Shown here in pieces: positions 7,458 to 15,854 of a stretch of DNA of 64,000 nucleotides. Both the position numbers and the translations under genes were made by a program. Every line of letters begins with the position of its first letter. Position 1 is the first letter of the stretch. This stretch comes from Algoriphagus formosus (GTDB lineage Bacteria; Bacteroidota; Bacteroidia; Cytophagales; Cyclobacteriaceae), in the NCBI RefSeq assembly GCF_002807035.1, contig NZ_NIUC01000002.1, positions 677,477 through 741,476 on the forward strand, in the 5' to 3' direction. The notes beneath the pieces were generated by a model. It saw nothing but the letters and a program-made list of their open reading frames with translations. It did not search any database and was not told the DNA's origin.

Positions 7458-9644
7458 TTATAGTTTTCTCTTCAAGAAATCCGTCATCTGCGAATACAAG
7501 TGCCAGGTGGTATTTCCTCCATAGATCCCATGGTTTCGGTTTGGATAATAGAAGGTCTCAAACTGCTTATCCGCCGTGATCAAGGCATCAACCAGGTCAA
7601 CTGTGTTTTGGAAATGAACATTATCATCACCTGTACCATGAATCAGTAGAAAATTCCCTTTCAACTTGTTCACATGAGTGATCGGGCTATTGTCATCATA
7701 GCCTGCAGGATTGATTTGCGGTGTCTGAAGATAGCGCTCAGTGTAAATCGTATCGTAGTATCTCCAAGTAGTTACAGGTGCCACAGCAATGGCAGTTTTG
7801 AAGACATCATTGCCTATCATCAAGGAAAGTGAAGACATGTATCCTCCATAGGACCAACCCCAGATTCCGATTCGACCCGGATCTACAAAGGATTGCTTCG
7901 CAAAATACTTCGCTCCTTCTATCTGATCGATAGTTTCTAATTTCCCAAGATTCGCGTAGGTCGAATGCTTGAAGTCACGGCCACGGGCTCCTGTACCACG
8001 GTTGTCTACACAGGCTACGATATAACCCTCAGCCACCAAAGCCTGATGCCAAAAGTCACGGGCACCACCCCAAGAGTTCAATACATTCTGAGATCCCGGA
8101 CCTCCATAGACATACATCAGTACCGGATATTTTTTATTTGGGTTAAAATCTGCCGGCTTGATCATATATCCGTTCAAGGAGGTACCATCCACAGTAGGAA
8201 AAGTGAAAAACTCCTTTTTACCCAAGGCAAAGCCTTTCAAGGTCTGCTCCAAAGCTTCATTTTCTTCCAAAGTTTTTACAGGCGTACCATTTGCTTCGCA
8301 AAGCACCACTTTTTGAGGAATCTCAGTAGTAGAGAAATAATCGATAAAGAAACGATGGTCCGGACTCATATTGATTCGGTGCGTACCGGATAGTGGAGTT
8401 AGGGATTTTTTATTTTTCCCATTCAAATCAACCACATAAAAGTTTCGCTCAAGTGGGGATACCTCGGTAGATACAAAATAGATTTTCTTTCCTTTTTCGT
8501 CCACTCCAACCAATTCTGTCACTTCCCAATCACCGGAAGTAACCTGCTTGATTAAGCTTCCATCCATGGCATGATGGTAGATATGCTTGAAGCCATCTTG
8601 CTCCGATGTCCGGATAAAGCTTTTTCCATCACTCAGATATTGGAGATTGTCATTGTAGTTCAGGTCCACATAGGTCTCTGACTTTTCGGAAATGATCAAC
8701 TTGCTTTCTCCTGTATTTGCATTGGCGTGAAATAGATCCAGTTGATTTTGGAGACGATTGAGTCGGATAAAAGCCAGTTGATTGGGATCTTGTGTCCAAT
8801 AAATTCTGGGAAGGTAAATATCAGTTTCCGAACCTGCATCCATTTTCTGTATATTCCCAGATGTCAAATCATAGACATGAATACTAACCTCCGCATTCTT
8901 TTCTCCTGCCTTTGGATATTTGAATCGGTAGTCGGCCGGATAAAGCGGCCCCCAGAGTTGCATATTAAACTCAGGAACATTTGTCTCATCAAAGCGGATA
9001 AATGCGATTTTCTTCCCATCTGGAGACCATTTGAAAGCCTGTGCCATGGAAAACTCCTCTTCATAGACCCAATCTGCAGCTCCATTGATGACTTTGTTCC
9101 ATTCGCCGTCTTGAGTGATTTGGGTCATCTCATTGCTTGACAAATCGACCATGAATAGGTCATTATCCTTGACGAAAGCGACCTTGTTATTGTCAGGTGA
9201 AAGTGTTGCGTAAGAGATTTTCTCTCCATCTGCGAGTTGCTGCTTTTCGCCAGTAGCCATATCAACCACATAGAATATTCCCTTGCTGGATCTTCGGTAG
9301 ATAGACTCCACATCAGATGCAATCAGCGCTTTGGACTCATCCGTATTGAAGGAATAGGAAGTAAATTTGACTCCAAGCTCCCTACCATCTAATAGGACTG
9401 CTTCTTCCTCCCCAGTTGCAAGATTGATCTTGACCACCATGGGAGAGCCAGCCCGATTCACCAAACTGCTGTAAAATTGCCCGTCTTTCATCCAATTGAT
9501 GCCATAGACGGATTTTTGGGAGAAGGTGCCTTTTTTAAAAACATCCTCAAGCGTTACTTTTTTTAAAGCCTGTGCTTGTAGCAAGGAGGCTGTGCTGATC
9601 AAAACCAGTAAAAGCATACTGGTCTTTTTCAAACTTTTAATCAT
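7458..9644 (-). CDS. S9 family peptidase, dipeptidyl peptidase IV-like
   Basis: A 728-residue secreted serine exopeptidase with an N-terminal signal peptide (SMLLLVLISTASLLQAQA). A DPP-IV N-terminal beta-propeller occupies about 40-470, and an alpha/beta hydrolase domain follows. The nucleophile is Ser598 in GWSYGGY; the acid and histidine lie in LIHGTGDDNVHF and NRNHGI. The propeller has the paired glutamates of DPP-IV enzymes in VYEEEFSMAQAF, which bind the free N-terminus of the substrate, so removal of X-Pro (or X-Ala) dipeptides is expected. It is likely periplasmic or outer-membrane associated. It is transcribed alone and ends at a hairpin. Confidence 0.93.
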   Translation of the reverse strand: MIKSLKKTSMLLLVLISTASLLQAQALKKVTLEDVFKKGTFSQKSVYGINWMKDGQFYSSLVNRAGSPMVVKINLATGEEEAVLLDGRELGVKFTSYSFNTDESKALIASDVESIYRRSSKGIFYVVDMATGEKQQLADGEKISYATLSPDNNKVAFVKDNDLFMVDLSSNEMTQITQDGEWNKVINGAADWVYEEEFSMAQAFKWSPDGKKIAFIRFDETNVPEFNMQLWGPLYPADYRFKYPKAGEKNAEVSIHVYDLTSGNIQKMDAGSETDIYLPRIYWTQDPNQLAFIRLNRLQNQLDLFHANANTGESKLIISEKSETYVDLNYNDNLQYLSDGKSFIRTSEQDGFKHIYHHAMDGSLIKQVTSGDWEVTELVGVDEKGKKIYFVSTEVSPLERNFYVVDLNGKNKKSLTPLSGTHRINMSPDHRFFIDYFSTTEIPQKVVLCEANGTPVKTLEENEALEQTLKGFALGKKEFFTFPTVDGTSLNGYMIKPADFNPNKKYPVLMYVYGGPGSQNVLNSWGGARDFWHQALVAEGYIVACVDNRGTGARGRDFKHSTYANLGKLETIDQIEGAKYFAKQSFVDPGRIGIWGWSYGGYMSSLSLMIGNDVFKTAIAVAPVTTWRYYDTIYTERYLQTPQINPAGYDDNSPITHVNKLKGNFLLIHGTGDDNVHFQNTVDLVDALITADKQFETFYYPNRNHGIYGGNTTWHLYSQMTDFLKRKL

Positions 9645-9774
9645 ATCAGAATTAATTTGGGGTAAATGCGTGAATTAACAGGGACGAATATAAGAAAATA
9701 AGGCGCTGAAGGGGCATTATCTTTGGAGGGTTTGGATAAATTAAGCTACTTCGCATATTCATTTTACTCCAGCT

Positions 9775-10761
9775 ATGAAGAAAAAAATTGCCCTCGTTAC
9801 AGGCGGATTTACCGGTGAGTCGGTGATCTCATTGAAAAGCGCCGCTGTCGTGGAAAAAACCATAGACCGTAGCCGTTATGATGTCTATAAAATCCTAATT
9901 TATCCCAATGATTGGCATTTTATCTGCGATTCTGGAGAAAAGATCCCGGTAGACCTCAATGATTTTTCGATCACTATCGGCGATGAAAAAATCAACTTTG
10001 ACGGAGTGTTCAACATTCTTCATGGTTCACCAGGGGAGGACGGAAAGCTTGCCGGATATTTTGACATGTTGGGAATTCCCTACACGACCTGCGACCAACT
10101 CACCTCTGCCATCACGATGAACAAGGGCTATACCAAAGCAATTGTGGACGATATCCCTGAGCTTCACATCGCCAAATCGCTTCAATTATTTGCGAATACT
10201 CCTGAAAACAAAAAACGAATCGAATCTGAATTGACTCTCCCGCTTTTTATCAAACCGAATAATGGAGGAAGTTCGATAGGGATGAGCAAGGTGAAAACTT
10301 GGGAGGAACTTCCACAGGCTTTGGAAAGTGCCTTTGCTGAAGACAAACAGGTCTTGGTGGAGGAGTTTGTATCTGGCAGAGAATTCTCTATAGGGGTTTT
10401 TCGGGGAAAGGGTACAATCACGGTCCTTCCAGCCACCGAAATCGTCTCCAGCAAGGAGTATTTTGATTTTGAGGCCAAGTATACCGCAGGAGTCACCGAA
10501 GAAATCACTCCAGGTCGAATGAACGAAGAAGAGGCAACGCGTGTCAGCCGAATCGTTGAGAAGGTCTACGAAAAGCTCAACTGCAAAGGAGCCGTGCGCA
10601 TTGATTACTTTTTAGAAAAAGAAAGCGGGAAATTTTACTTTATCGAGATCAATACCGTTCCCGGGCAAACAGAAACAAGTTTGATTTCTCAGCAAGTACG
10701 AGCGATAGGCATGGAAGTGAAAGATTTTTACACCCAATTGATTGAGGAGATGTTTGAGTGA
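9775..10761 (+). CDS. ddl: D-alanine--D-alanine ligase
   Basis: A 328-residue cytoplasmic ATP-grasp enzyme that joins two D-alanines for peptidoglycan precursor synthesis. Visible landmarks are the N-terminal VTGGFTGESVISLKS loop, the ATP-binding KPNNGGSSIGMSKV stretch, VLVEEFVSGREFSIGVF, and the Mg2+-binding EINTVPGQTETS near the C-terminus. The length is normal for Ddl. It is divergent from the peptidase gene and is followed by a long non-coding repeat region, so it is probably monocistronic. Confidence 0.93.
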   Translation: MKKKIALVTGGFTGESVISLKSAAVVEKTIDRSRYDVYKILIYPNDWHFICDSGEKIPVDLNDFSITIGDEKINFDGVFNILHGSPGEDGKLAGYFDMLGIPYTTCDQLTSAITMNKGYTKAIVDDIPELHIAKSLQLFANTPENKKRIESELTLPLFIKPNNGGSSIGMSKVKTWEELPQALESAFAEDKQVLVEEFVSGREFSIGVFRGKGTITVLPATEIVSSKEYFDFEAKYTAGVTEEITPGRMNEEEATRVSRIVEKVYEKLNCKGAVRIDYFLEKESGKFYFIEINTVPGQTETSLISQQVRAIGMEVKDFYTQLIEEMFE

Positions 10762-10860
10762 GGTTGAGTTGGAAGATGGAAGTTGGGAGCTGGAAGAAAG
10801 GAGTAAAAAGTAAATAGTGAGTGGCAAGTAGTAAGTAGTGGGTTTTCCTCAGTCATAGGG
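10762..10860. other. G/A-rich low-complexity intergenic stretch
   Basis: Directly after the ddl stop codon the top strand runs through imperfect GGAAG, GTTGG, AGTAA words for about 85 bp with few C residues. There is no coding potential. Similar G/A-rich filler occurs at 24050-24080 and 58630-58675. Confidence 0.5.
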
Positions 10861-10870
10861 AAGCACAAAA

Positions 10871-11023
10871 TATCTTGTGAGGCGGAGCCGAACCTATCTT
10901 GCTGAACGAAGTGAAGCATATCTTGCCAAAGGCATATTTCATCGAGCAAAGCGAGTTATATTTCAACAGTATTTCGCCAAAGGCTTATTTCGGCAAAGCG
11001 ATATTTCACCAAGTACATATTTC
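10871..11023 (+). repeat. Array of phased TATCTT/TATTTC words with mini-hairpins
   Basis: Nine TATCTT/TATTTC words start at 10871, 10895, 10919, 10935, 10959, 10970, 10986, 11002 and 11018, giving steps of 24, 24, 16, 24, 11, 16, 16 and 16 nt. Most intervals hold a small hairpin with a purine triloop: GGC-GGA-GCC, AC-GAA-GT inside GCT/AGC, GCC-AAA-GGC (twice), and GC-AAA-GC (twice). Three have GA on both sides of the inner stem, a layout that could form tandem sheared G-A pairs. It is not coding: the frame on this strand is an artefact of the repeat. The unit lengths are too short and heterogeneous for CRISPR. Confidence 0.75.
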
Positions 11024-11056
11024 CTACAAATTCCTTCCTCAATGAATCGGAATACT

Positions 11057-11064
11057 TAACTTTG
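11057..11064 (+). promoter_or_regulatory. -7 element TAACTTTG
   Basis: Exact TAnnTTTG match 27 bp upstream of the ATG at 11092. It lies just after the phased repeat array, so the array would sit immediately upstream of the promoter. No clear -33 element. Confidence 0.5.
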
Positions 11065-11091
11065 TTTATTGGTAACCAATCCCAAATCTCC

Positions 11092-12255
11092 ATGAACGAG
11101 CGCTATATGCAGCGCGGTGTTTCCGCCTCCAAAGAAGATGTGCATCAGGCCATCGCCAACCTTGATAAAGGCCTTTTTCCAAAAGCATTCTGCAAAATCG
11201 TCGAAGACACACTGGGCAATGACCCGGAATACTGCAATATCATGCATGCCGACGGCGCAGGTACCAAGTCTTCGCTGGCATATCTCTATTGGAAAGAAAC
11301 AGGAGATTTGAGCGTATGGAAAGGGATCGCTCAGGATGCTATCATCATGAATACCGACGATCTGCTTTGTGTGGGTGCGATCAATAATATTCTTGTCTCC
11401 TCTACTATCGGTAGAAATAAAAACTTAATCCCTGGAGAAGTCATTTCGGCCATTATCGAAGGCACAGAAGAAGTACTTCAAATGCTTCGTGACAAAGGAG
11501 TCAACGCAGTACTTACCGGAGGAGAAACAGCGGATGTGGGCGACTTGGTGCGTACCGTAATTGTAGACAGTACGGTCACATGTCGCATGCGAAGAGAGGA
11601 CGTCATCTCCAACGACAAAATTCAGGCAGGAGACGTCATTGTTGGTTTAGCTTCTTTTGGCAAATCCAACTATGAAAATGAATACAATGGTGGAATGGGA
11701 AGTAATGGACTAACCTCTGCCAGACATGATATTTTCAATAAACTTTTGAAGACGAAGTATCCTGAATCTTTTGACCCTGCTGTACCCGAAGACTTGATTT
11801 ACACAGGGAAATACAACCTGACTGATCCAGCACCTGGAGCTCCTTTGGATATGGGCAAGCTCGTACTTTCCCCTACCCGAACTTATGCCCCCATCATGGT
11901 GGACGTACTCAATTATTTGAGACCACATATTCACGGTTTGGTCCATTGTTCTGGAGGCGCACAAACCAAAGTGCTTCACTTCATCGAAAATCTCCATGTG
12001 ATCAAAGACAACCTCTTTGAGACTCCTCCTCTTTTCCGAATCATTCAGGAAGAAAGCGGCACGGACTGGAAAGAAATGTACAAGGTTTTCAATATGGGAC
12101 ACCGAATGGAAGTTTACCTAGACGAGCGCTATGCCGAAGAAATCATCGATATCGCAGAATCCCACGGCGTAGAAGCCCAAATCATCGGTCGGGTCGAAGC
12201 GTCTACCGAGAAAAAGGTAACGATCCATAGCCCTTACGGGACTTATGAATACTAA
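11092..12255 (+). CDS. purM: AIR synthase (phosphoribosylformylglycinamidine cyclo-ligase), PurM-like
   Basis: A 387-residue cytoplasmic PurM-superfamily protein; the start at 11092 (MNERYMQRGVSASKEDVHQA) is preferred over a TTG at 11062. PurM converts FGAM to AIR in purine synthesis using ATP. The N-terminal AIRS domain has the ATP/metal segment DGAGTKSSLAYLYWKETGD and the conserved VLTGGETADV; the C-terminal domain contains LVHCSGGAQTKVLHF. It is about 40 residues longer than E. coli PurM, which is usual for the Bacteroidota form. The ceramidase-like gene starts 3 bp after its stop, implying cotranscription. Confidence 0.85.
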   Translation: MNERYMQRGVSASKEDVHQAIANLDKGLFPKAFCKIVEDTLGNDPEYCNIMHADGAGTKSSLAYLYWKETGDLSVWKGIAQDAIIMNTDDLLCVGAINNILVSSTIGRNKNLIPGEVISAIIEGTEEVLQMLRDKGVNAVLTGGETADVGDLVRTVIVDSTVTCRMRREDVISNDKIQAGDVIVGLASFGKSNYENEYNGGMGSNGLTSARHDIFNKLLKTKYPESFDPAVPEDLIYTGKYNLTDPAPGAPLDMGKLVLSPTRTYAPIMVDVLNYLRPHIHGLVHCSGGAQTKVLHFIENLHVIKDNLFETPPLFRIIQEESGTDWKEMYKVFNMGHRMEVYLDERYAEEIIDIAESHGVEAQIIGRVEASTEKKVTIHSPYGTYEY

Positions 12256-12258
12256 TTC

Positions 12259-13608
12259 ATGAACTGGAAATCTATTTATATCACTTTTGGAAAGGTCCTT
12301 CTCGGGATCTTTCTGTTTTTGTTGCTGGTAGCAATTTTCACCCTTACTCGTGTAGACCGATCACCGATTGAGAATCAGGATTTTTATCAAAATACTCTCC
12401 AAAGCCTTCAAGACTTACCCATTCAATCTACCCAAGGAGACCTTTGGCTAGCAGGATGGGCCAAGGCAAATATGACGCCCGCTAAGCCGATTGACTTAGT
12501 AGGATATGCACCAAGGGGACCTTATGATTTTGTTCAGGATAGCAGCTTTGTCAAGAGTATCTTCCTCAGCAATGGAAAAAGCAGCATTGCTTGGTTAAAC
12601 CTGGAGCTTTTGATTGTCCACCCTCACTTGGCAAAATCCATAGAAAGCGCAGTCAAAAAAACCTTTCCTGATCTCACTCAGGTAATTTTCACCGCTACAC
12701 ATACGCATTCAGGCATGGGTGGCTTCATGCCCGGTCCAGTGGGTGAATTAGCCTTTGGTGGTTTTCAGGAGGAAATAGTCCAAATGATAACAGAGAAAAG
12801 TGTAGAGGCTATTGCTAAGGCAAAAATAGAGCTGGATACGGTTTCTATCACTTACCGAAAGGCAAATGCCGGAGAGCTGCTTGCCAACCGATTCATCAAG
12901 GATGGCCCGACGGACCCCTTTACCCGTCAGTTGATTTTCACCCAAAAATCTGGTCAAAAAGCCACCTTGATCACCTACTCGGCTCATGCCACTTGTCTCA
13001 GTTCGAAATTCATGGGGCTTTCTGGTGACTATCCTTTCTACCTCATGAAAACCCTGGAAGAAAAAGAGTTTGACTTTGCGCTTTTTGCTTCCGGAACAGT
13101 TGGTTCTCACCGCCCGATTGCCCCTGGAAATCAGGTAAAGGATATTCAGGAATACGCCTTTCAACTAGATTCTGTCAATCGCTTGAAAATGACTCGTTAT
13201 GCTACGATTCGAAATGCAAGCCTGAAAAATGCACGATTGAATATTCAGCTTCGAGAACCGCACCTTCGAATTTCTGATAACTGGCGAATTCGCCCTTGGC
13301 TCTTTGAGCGGCTTGTGGGTGACACCAATGCGCATTTCGATATCACACAAATTGGGAATACACTTCTGATCTCTTCTAGCGGTGAAATATCCGGTGTATT
13401 CTATGAAAAATGGGAAAAACTAGCCGAATCGAAAGGTCTTAACTTGATCATCACAACTTTCAACGGAGGCTATATTGGCTACATCACGCCCGATGAACTC
13501 TATGACAAACACTTTCACGAAGTGCGCGAGATGAATTGGTATGGACCCGGAAATGGAAAGTACTTTGATGATATGATCACTAAAATCATCGAACAAAGCG
13601 GTATTTAA
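12259..13608 (+). CDS. Neutral/alkaline ceramidase-like membrane-anchored hydrolase
   Basis: A 449-residue protein with one N-terminal membrane segment (about 10-35, VLLGIFLFLLLVAIFTLTRV) and an extracytoplasmic domain of the neutral/alkaline non-lysosomal ceramidase N-terminal type. The metal-site-like FTATHTHSGMGG (about 150) and the later SAHATCLSS segment are the recognisable parts. True ceramidases hydrolyse the amide of ceramide; many bacterial relatives lack a tested substrate, and the C-terminal Ig-like domain of ceramidases is absent here, so the substrate is open. It is 3 bp from the purM stop. The 3' end overlaps the convergent methyltransferase gene by 4 bp. Confidence 0.75.
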   Translation: MNWKSIYITFGKVLLGIFLFLLLVAIFTLTRVDRSPIENQDFYQNTLQSLQDLPIQSTQGDLWLAGWAKANMTPAKPIDLVGYAPRGPYDFVQDSSFVKSIFLSNGKSSIAWLNLELLIVHPHLAKSIESAVKKTFPDLTQVIFTATHTHSGMGGFMPGPVGELAFGGFQEEIVQMITEKSVEAIAKAKIELDTVSITYRKANAGELLANRFIKDGPTDPFTRQLIFTQKSGQKATLITYSAHATCLSSKFMGLSGDYPFYLMKTLEEKEFDFALFASGTVGSHRPIAPGNQVKDIQEYAFQLDSVNRLKMTRYATIRNASLKNARLNIQLREPHLRISDNWRIRPWLFERLVGDTNAHFDITQIGNTLLISSSGEISGVFYEKWEKLAESKGLNLIITTFNGGYIGYITPDELYDKHFHEVREMNWYGPGNGKYFDDMITKIIEQSGI

Positions 13609-14198
13609 CCCTTTACCCAAACTTGCGCCCGAATCCAGCCATTTTTCCAAACTTTTTCCTCTTTCAAAATCCAGCCCTGAGCACTCAGCCAGGATGAGTG
13701 ATCCGGAAGGTCCTTTCGAGAGTGTCCTGCTACCAGTCGAAAAAAAGCAATCATCAACGCAGTGATAATAGACTGCCGGACTGAATCTGTTTTGAAAAAG
13801 TCAGATAAGACCACCACTCCTCCGGACTTAAGATTTTGACCCACTCGATTAAGAAATTTGGGAATTTGTTCATCTGTAAGCGTGTCCAAAACAAAAGGCA
13901 ATAGAACTAGATCAAAGGGCTCAGCTTGTGGAAAATCACCTAAATGAAACGAAAGCTTGCTGGATTGAAGGTTTTCTTTTGCCTTATTCAACATGGATTC
14001 GGAAAGCTCCCAGTATTCGCCGGAAAGCCGGTCTTGAAATTCCCGGTAGTCAAACCCTTCACCTCCACCGACGATCAAGGCTTTCCCATTGAGATACTGA
14101 CTCAAAAAATGGACATTTGCCAGGGAAAGCGATTCTCCAAAAACCAATCTTGCTAATGGCCTATAAATCCCTGCTACCAAACGGTATTGATCCTTCAT
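13605..14198 (-). CDS. Class I SAM-dependent methyltransferase
   Basis: A 197-residue soluble protein. Motif I of SAM methyltransferases is seen as ALIVGGGEGFD near residue 38, followed by the acidic strand end and a motif IV-like region (DLVLLPFVLD) and GGVVVLSDFF for motif V/VI. Single-domain, about the size of small-molecule or quinone methyltransferases. It lies 4 bp downstream of the UbiA-like membrane protein gene on the same strand, a pairing that would fit prenylated quinone or lipid modification, but this is inference and no substrate can be assigned. Confidence 0.75.
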   Translation of the reverse strand: MKDQYRLVAGIYRPLARLVFGESLSLANVHFLSQYLNGKALIVGGGEGFDYREFQDRLSGEYWELSESMLNKAKENLQSSKLSFHLGDFPQAEPFDLVLLPFVLDTLTDEQIPKFLNRVGQNLKSGGVVVLSDFFKTDSVRQSIITALMIAFFRLVAGHSRKDLPDHSSWLSAQGWILKEEKVWKNGWIRAQVWVKG

Positions 14199-14202
14199 GC
14201 CT

Positions 14203-15033
14203 CTAAAGTAAAATGAGCAATAAGAGCGGAAGTGAAAAAGCCCATTCCATACTTAGTCGCTTTTCTTCCAAAGTCCAATGAGATCTACGGAAAGTGAGCC
14301 AGTGAATCAAAGTCATTGCTAAGAGAAAAACTCCAAAAATTTTGAAAAACGATGGGGCAAATACCAGGGTCAGAAAATTTCCTCCCAAAAGTACCGCACT
14401 GATAGCATAGATGATCTTTTCTAAGCGATCAGCTCCGAAAGACCTTGCGGCAGAAAAAAAGCCAGCCTGCTGATCTTCCTCCACATCCAAAAAAGATAAA
14501 ATAAACAGGTTGTAAATAGCTAAAAGCAAATAGAGCGTGAAAAACAACCAAAACCAAAGCGTCCTATCCAGCGCATCCGCGGTCATTAAGGGTAAAAAAG
14601 ATATCCCCAATACGTAAAAGAAAGCAATGGAGACCTCCTTCATCCAACCCATCCCAAACTTCCATATCACCATCCGAGCAAACAGAATAATCAGACCAAG
14701 TGCAAAAACCGACTTCAATACACTCCCCCAGCCAAACCACCAAAACCCTCCGATAAGACCTATAAAACCAAGGGACAATACCGCGACTATCAACACCTTT
14801 TTAGCCTTTTGATGAAAAAACCTTCTGGAGGAGAATACCCCGTTTTCCTGTGCATCGAGTATATGATCCAGATTATAGATGCTCCAAACGGCCATTCCCA
14901 AAAGAATGTAAGCAGGGAGTTCTATAGATACATGCAAGAGTTCCGAAAAAAACAGCATTCCAGCCATAGCGCCGGAAACCACATCCAAGGAAAGCCATGA
15001 AATCCACAAAAGCACTTTGTTGAAAAATTGCAT
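14203..15033 (-). CDS. Polytopic membrane protein resembling UbiA prenyltransferases
   Basis: A 276-residue integral membrane protein starting at 15033 (MQFFNKVLLW), with about eight hydrophobic helices. The overall layout and the loop NLDHILDAQE (about residue 55) resemble the first Asp-rich motif of UbiA-family aromatic prenyltransferases, and FLDVEEDQQAG in the second half resembles the second. Both motifs are degenerate (true enzymes have NDxxDxxxD), so activity is uncertain. Cotranscription with a methyltransferase supports a role in lipid or quinone chemistry. It is divergent from the SGNH hydrolase gene with under 100 bp between the starts. Confidence 0.6.
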   Translation of the reverse strand: MQFFNKVLLWISWLSLDVVSGAMAGMLFFSELLHVSIELPAYILLGMAVWSIYNLDHILDAQENGVFSSRRFFHQKAKKVLIVAVLSLGFIGLIGGFWWFGWGSVLKSVFALGLIILFARMVIWKFGMGWMKEVSIAFFYVLGISFLPLMTADALDRTLWFWLFFTLYLLLAIYNLFILSFLDVEEDQQAGFFSAARSFGADRLEKIIYAISAVLLGGNFLTLVFAPSFFKIFGVFLLAMTLIHWLTFRRSHWTLEEKRLSMEWAFSLPLLLLILL

Positions 15034-15123
15034 TCCGTAAAAATACAGGGACAAAGACCAGAAACAAGGAATTTTGATTGGCCAAAATTTCCTATTTTTC
15101 AAAAACCAAACCCATTAAACCTT

Positions 15124-15759
15124 ATGATGAAATTAGTTTTATTCTTTCTATCCTTTGCCTTCTCAAGTGCTCTTCTTGCTCAAGAGCCAATCAAAATCGC
15201 CTGCGTGGGCAACTCTATCACACAAGGACCCGGTAGAGATCATCCGGACAGTTACCCCCTTCAAATGCAGGCTATTCTTGGTGATACCTATGAAGTCAAA
15301 AACTTTGGAGTCAGCGGAAGAACGCTTCTTCGAAAGGGAGACTTCCCTTATTGGAACGAACCGCAATTTCAGGAGGTAAAGGACTTTTCTCCAGACATTC
15401 TGGTGATCATGCTAGGCACCAATGATTCCAAGCCTCAAAATTGGGCTCACAGCTCAGAATTTAAACAGGATTATTTGGATATGATCGCAGAATTCAAGGC
15501 TCATATGCCGAAAGACGGAAAAGTCTACGTGGTCATGCCCGTGCCTGTGACTAAGGATAATTTTGGAATTACTGCTGATGTAATGAACAATGAACAGCGG
15601 ATGATGATCATCGATATCGTCAAATCCAGTGGTTCTGAAATGATCGATTTGTACACTCCTTTGATGGATAGGGCAGATTTGCTTCCAGATGGAGTGCATC
15701 CAAACACAGAAGGTTTGGGTATCATGGCTGCTGCAGTAGCCCGCGCTATCAGACTTTAA
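15124..15759 (+). CDS. Secreted SGNH/GDSL-family esterase
   Basis: A 211-residue secreted protein: signal peptide LVLFFLSFAFSSALLAQ (about 1-19) when started at 15124. The four SGNH blocks are visible: block I CVGNSITQG (catalytic Ser), block II around FGVSGRT, block III MLGTNDSKP (Asn), and block V DGVHPNTEG (Asp and His). Such enzymes deacetylate or de-esterify polysaccharides or lipids in the periplasm or outside the cell; the substrate is not predictable. Monocistronic, ended by a hairpin. Confidence 0.88.
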   Translation: MMKLVLFFLSFAFSSALLAQEPIKIACVGNSITQGPGRDHPDSYPLQMQAILGDTYEVKNFGVSGRTLLRKGDFPYWNEPQFQEVKDFSPDILVIMLGTNDSKPQNWAHSSEFKQDYLDMIAEFKAHMPKDGKVYVVMPVPVTKDNFGITADVMNNEQRMMIIDIVKSSGSEMIDLYTPLMDRADLLPDGVHPNTEGLGIMAAAVARAIRL

Positions 15760-15770
15760 AATTTTCGAGA

Positions 15771-15807
15771 AAAAAGCCGGCGGTATTGTAACCTTATCCG
15801 GCTTTTT
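15771..15807 (+). terminator. Intrinsic terminator after the SGNH hydrolase gene
   Basis: The stem AAAAAGCCGG (15771-15780) pairs with CCGGCTTTTT (15798-15807) across a 17-nt loop and ends in a T-run. It starts 11 bp after the stop. Confidence 0.85.
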
Positions 15808-15854
15808 TTCGCTTTTATATTTTTAGTAATTAATCACTTTTAAAAGCTTCCTAT

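Noticed and set aside
10871..11023. Possible CRISPR array
   Set aside because: Repeats are only 6 nt, intervals are 11-24 nt, inserts are palindromic and partly identical, and no cas gene is present.
10877..11059. 60-residue ORF across the repeat array (+ strand)
   Set aside because: Its residues are a direct translation of the phased repeat; composition is unlike the real genes and it reaches into the promoter of the purM-like gene.
11062..11091. TTG start for the purM-like gene
   Set aside because: The TTG is part of the -7 element TAACTTTG (11057-11064), and the ATG at 11092 matches the family N-terminus.
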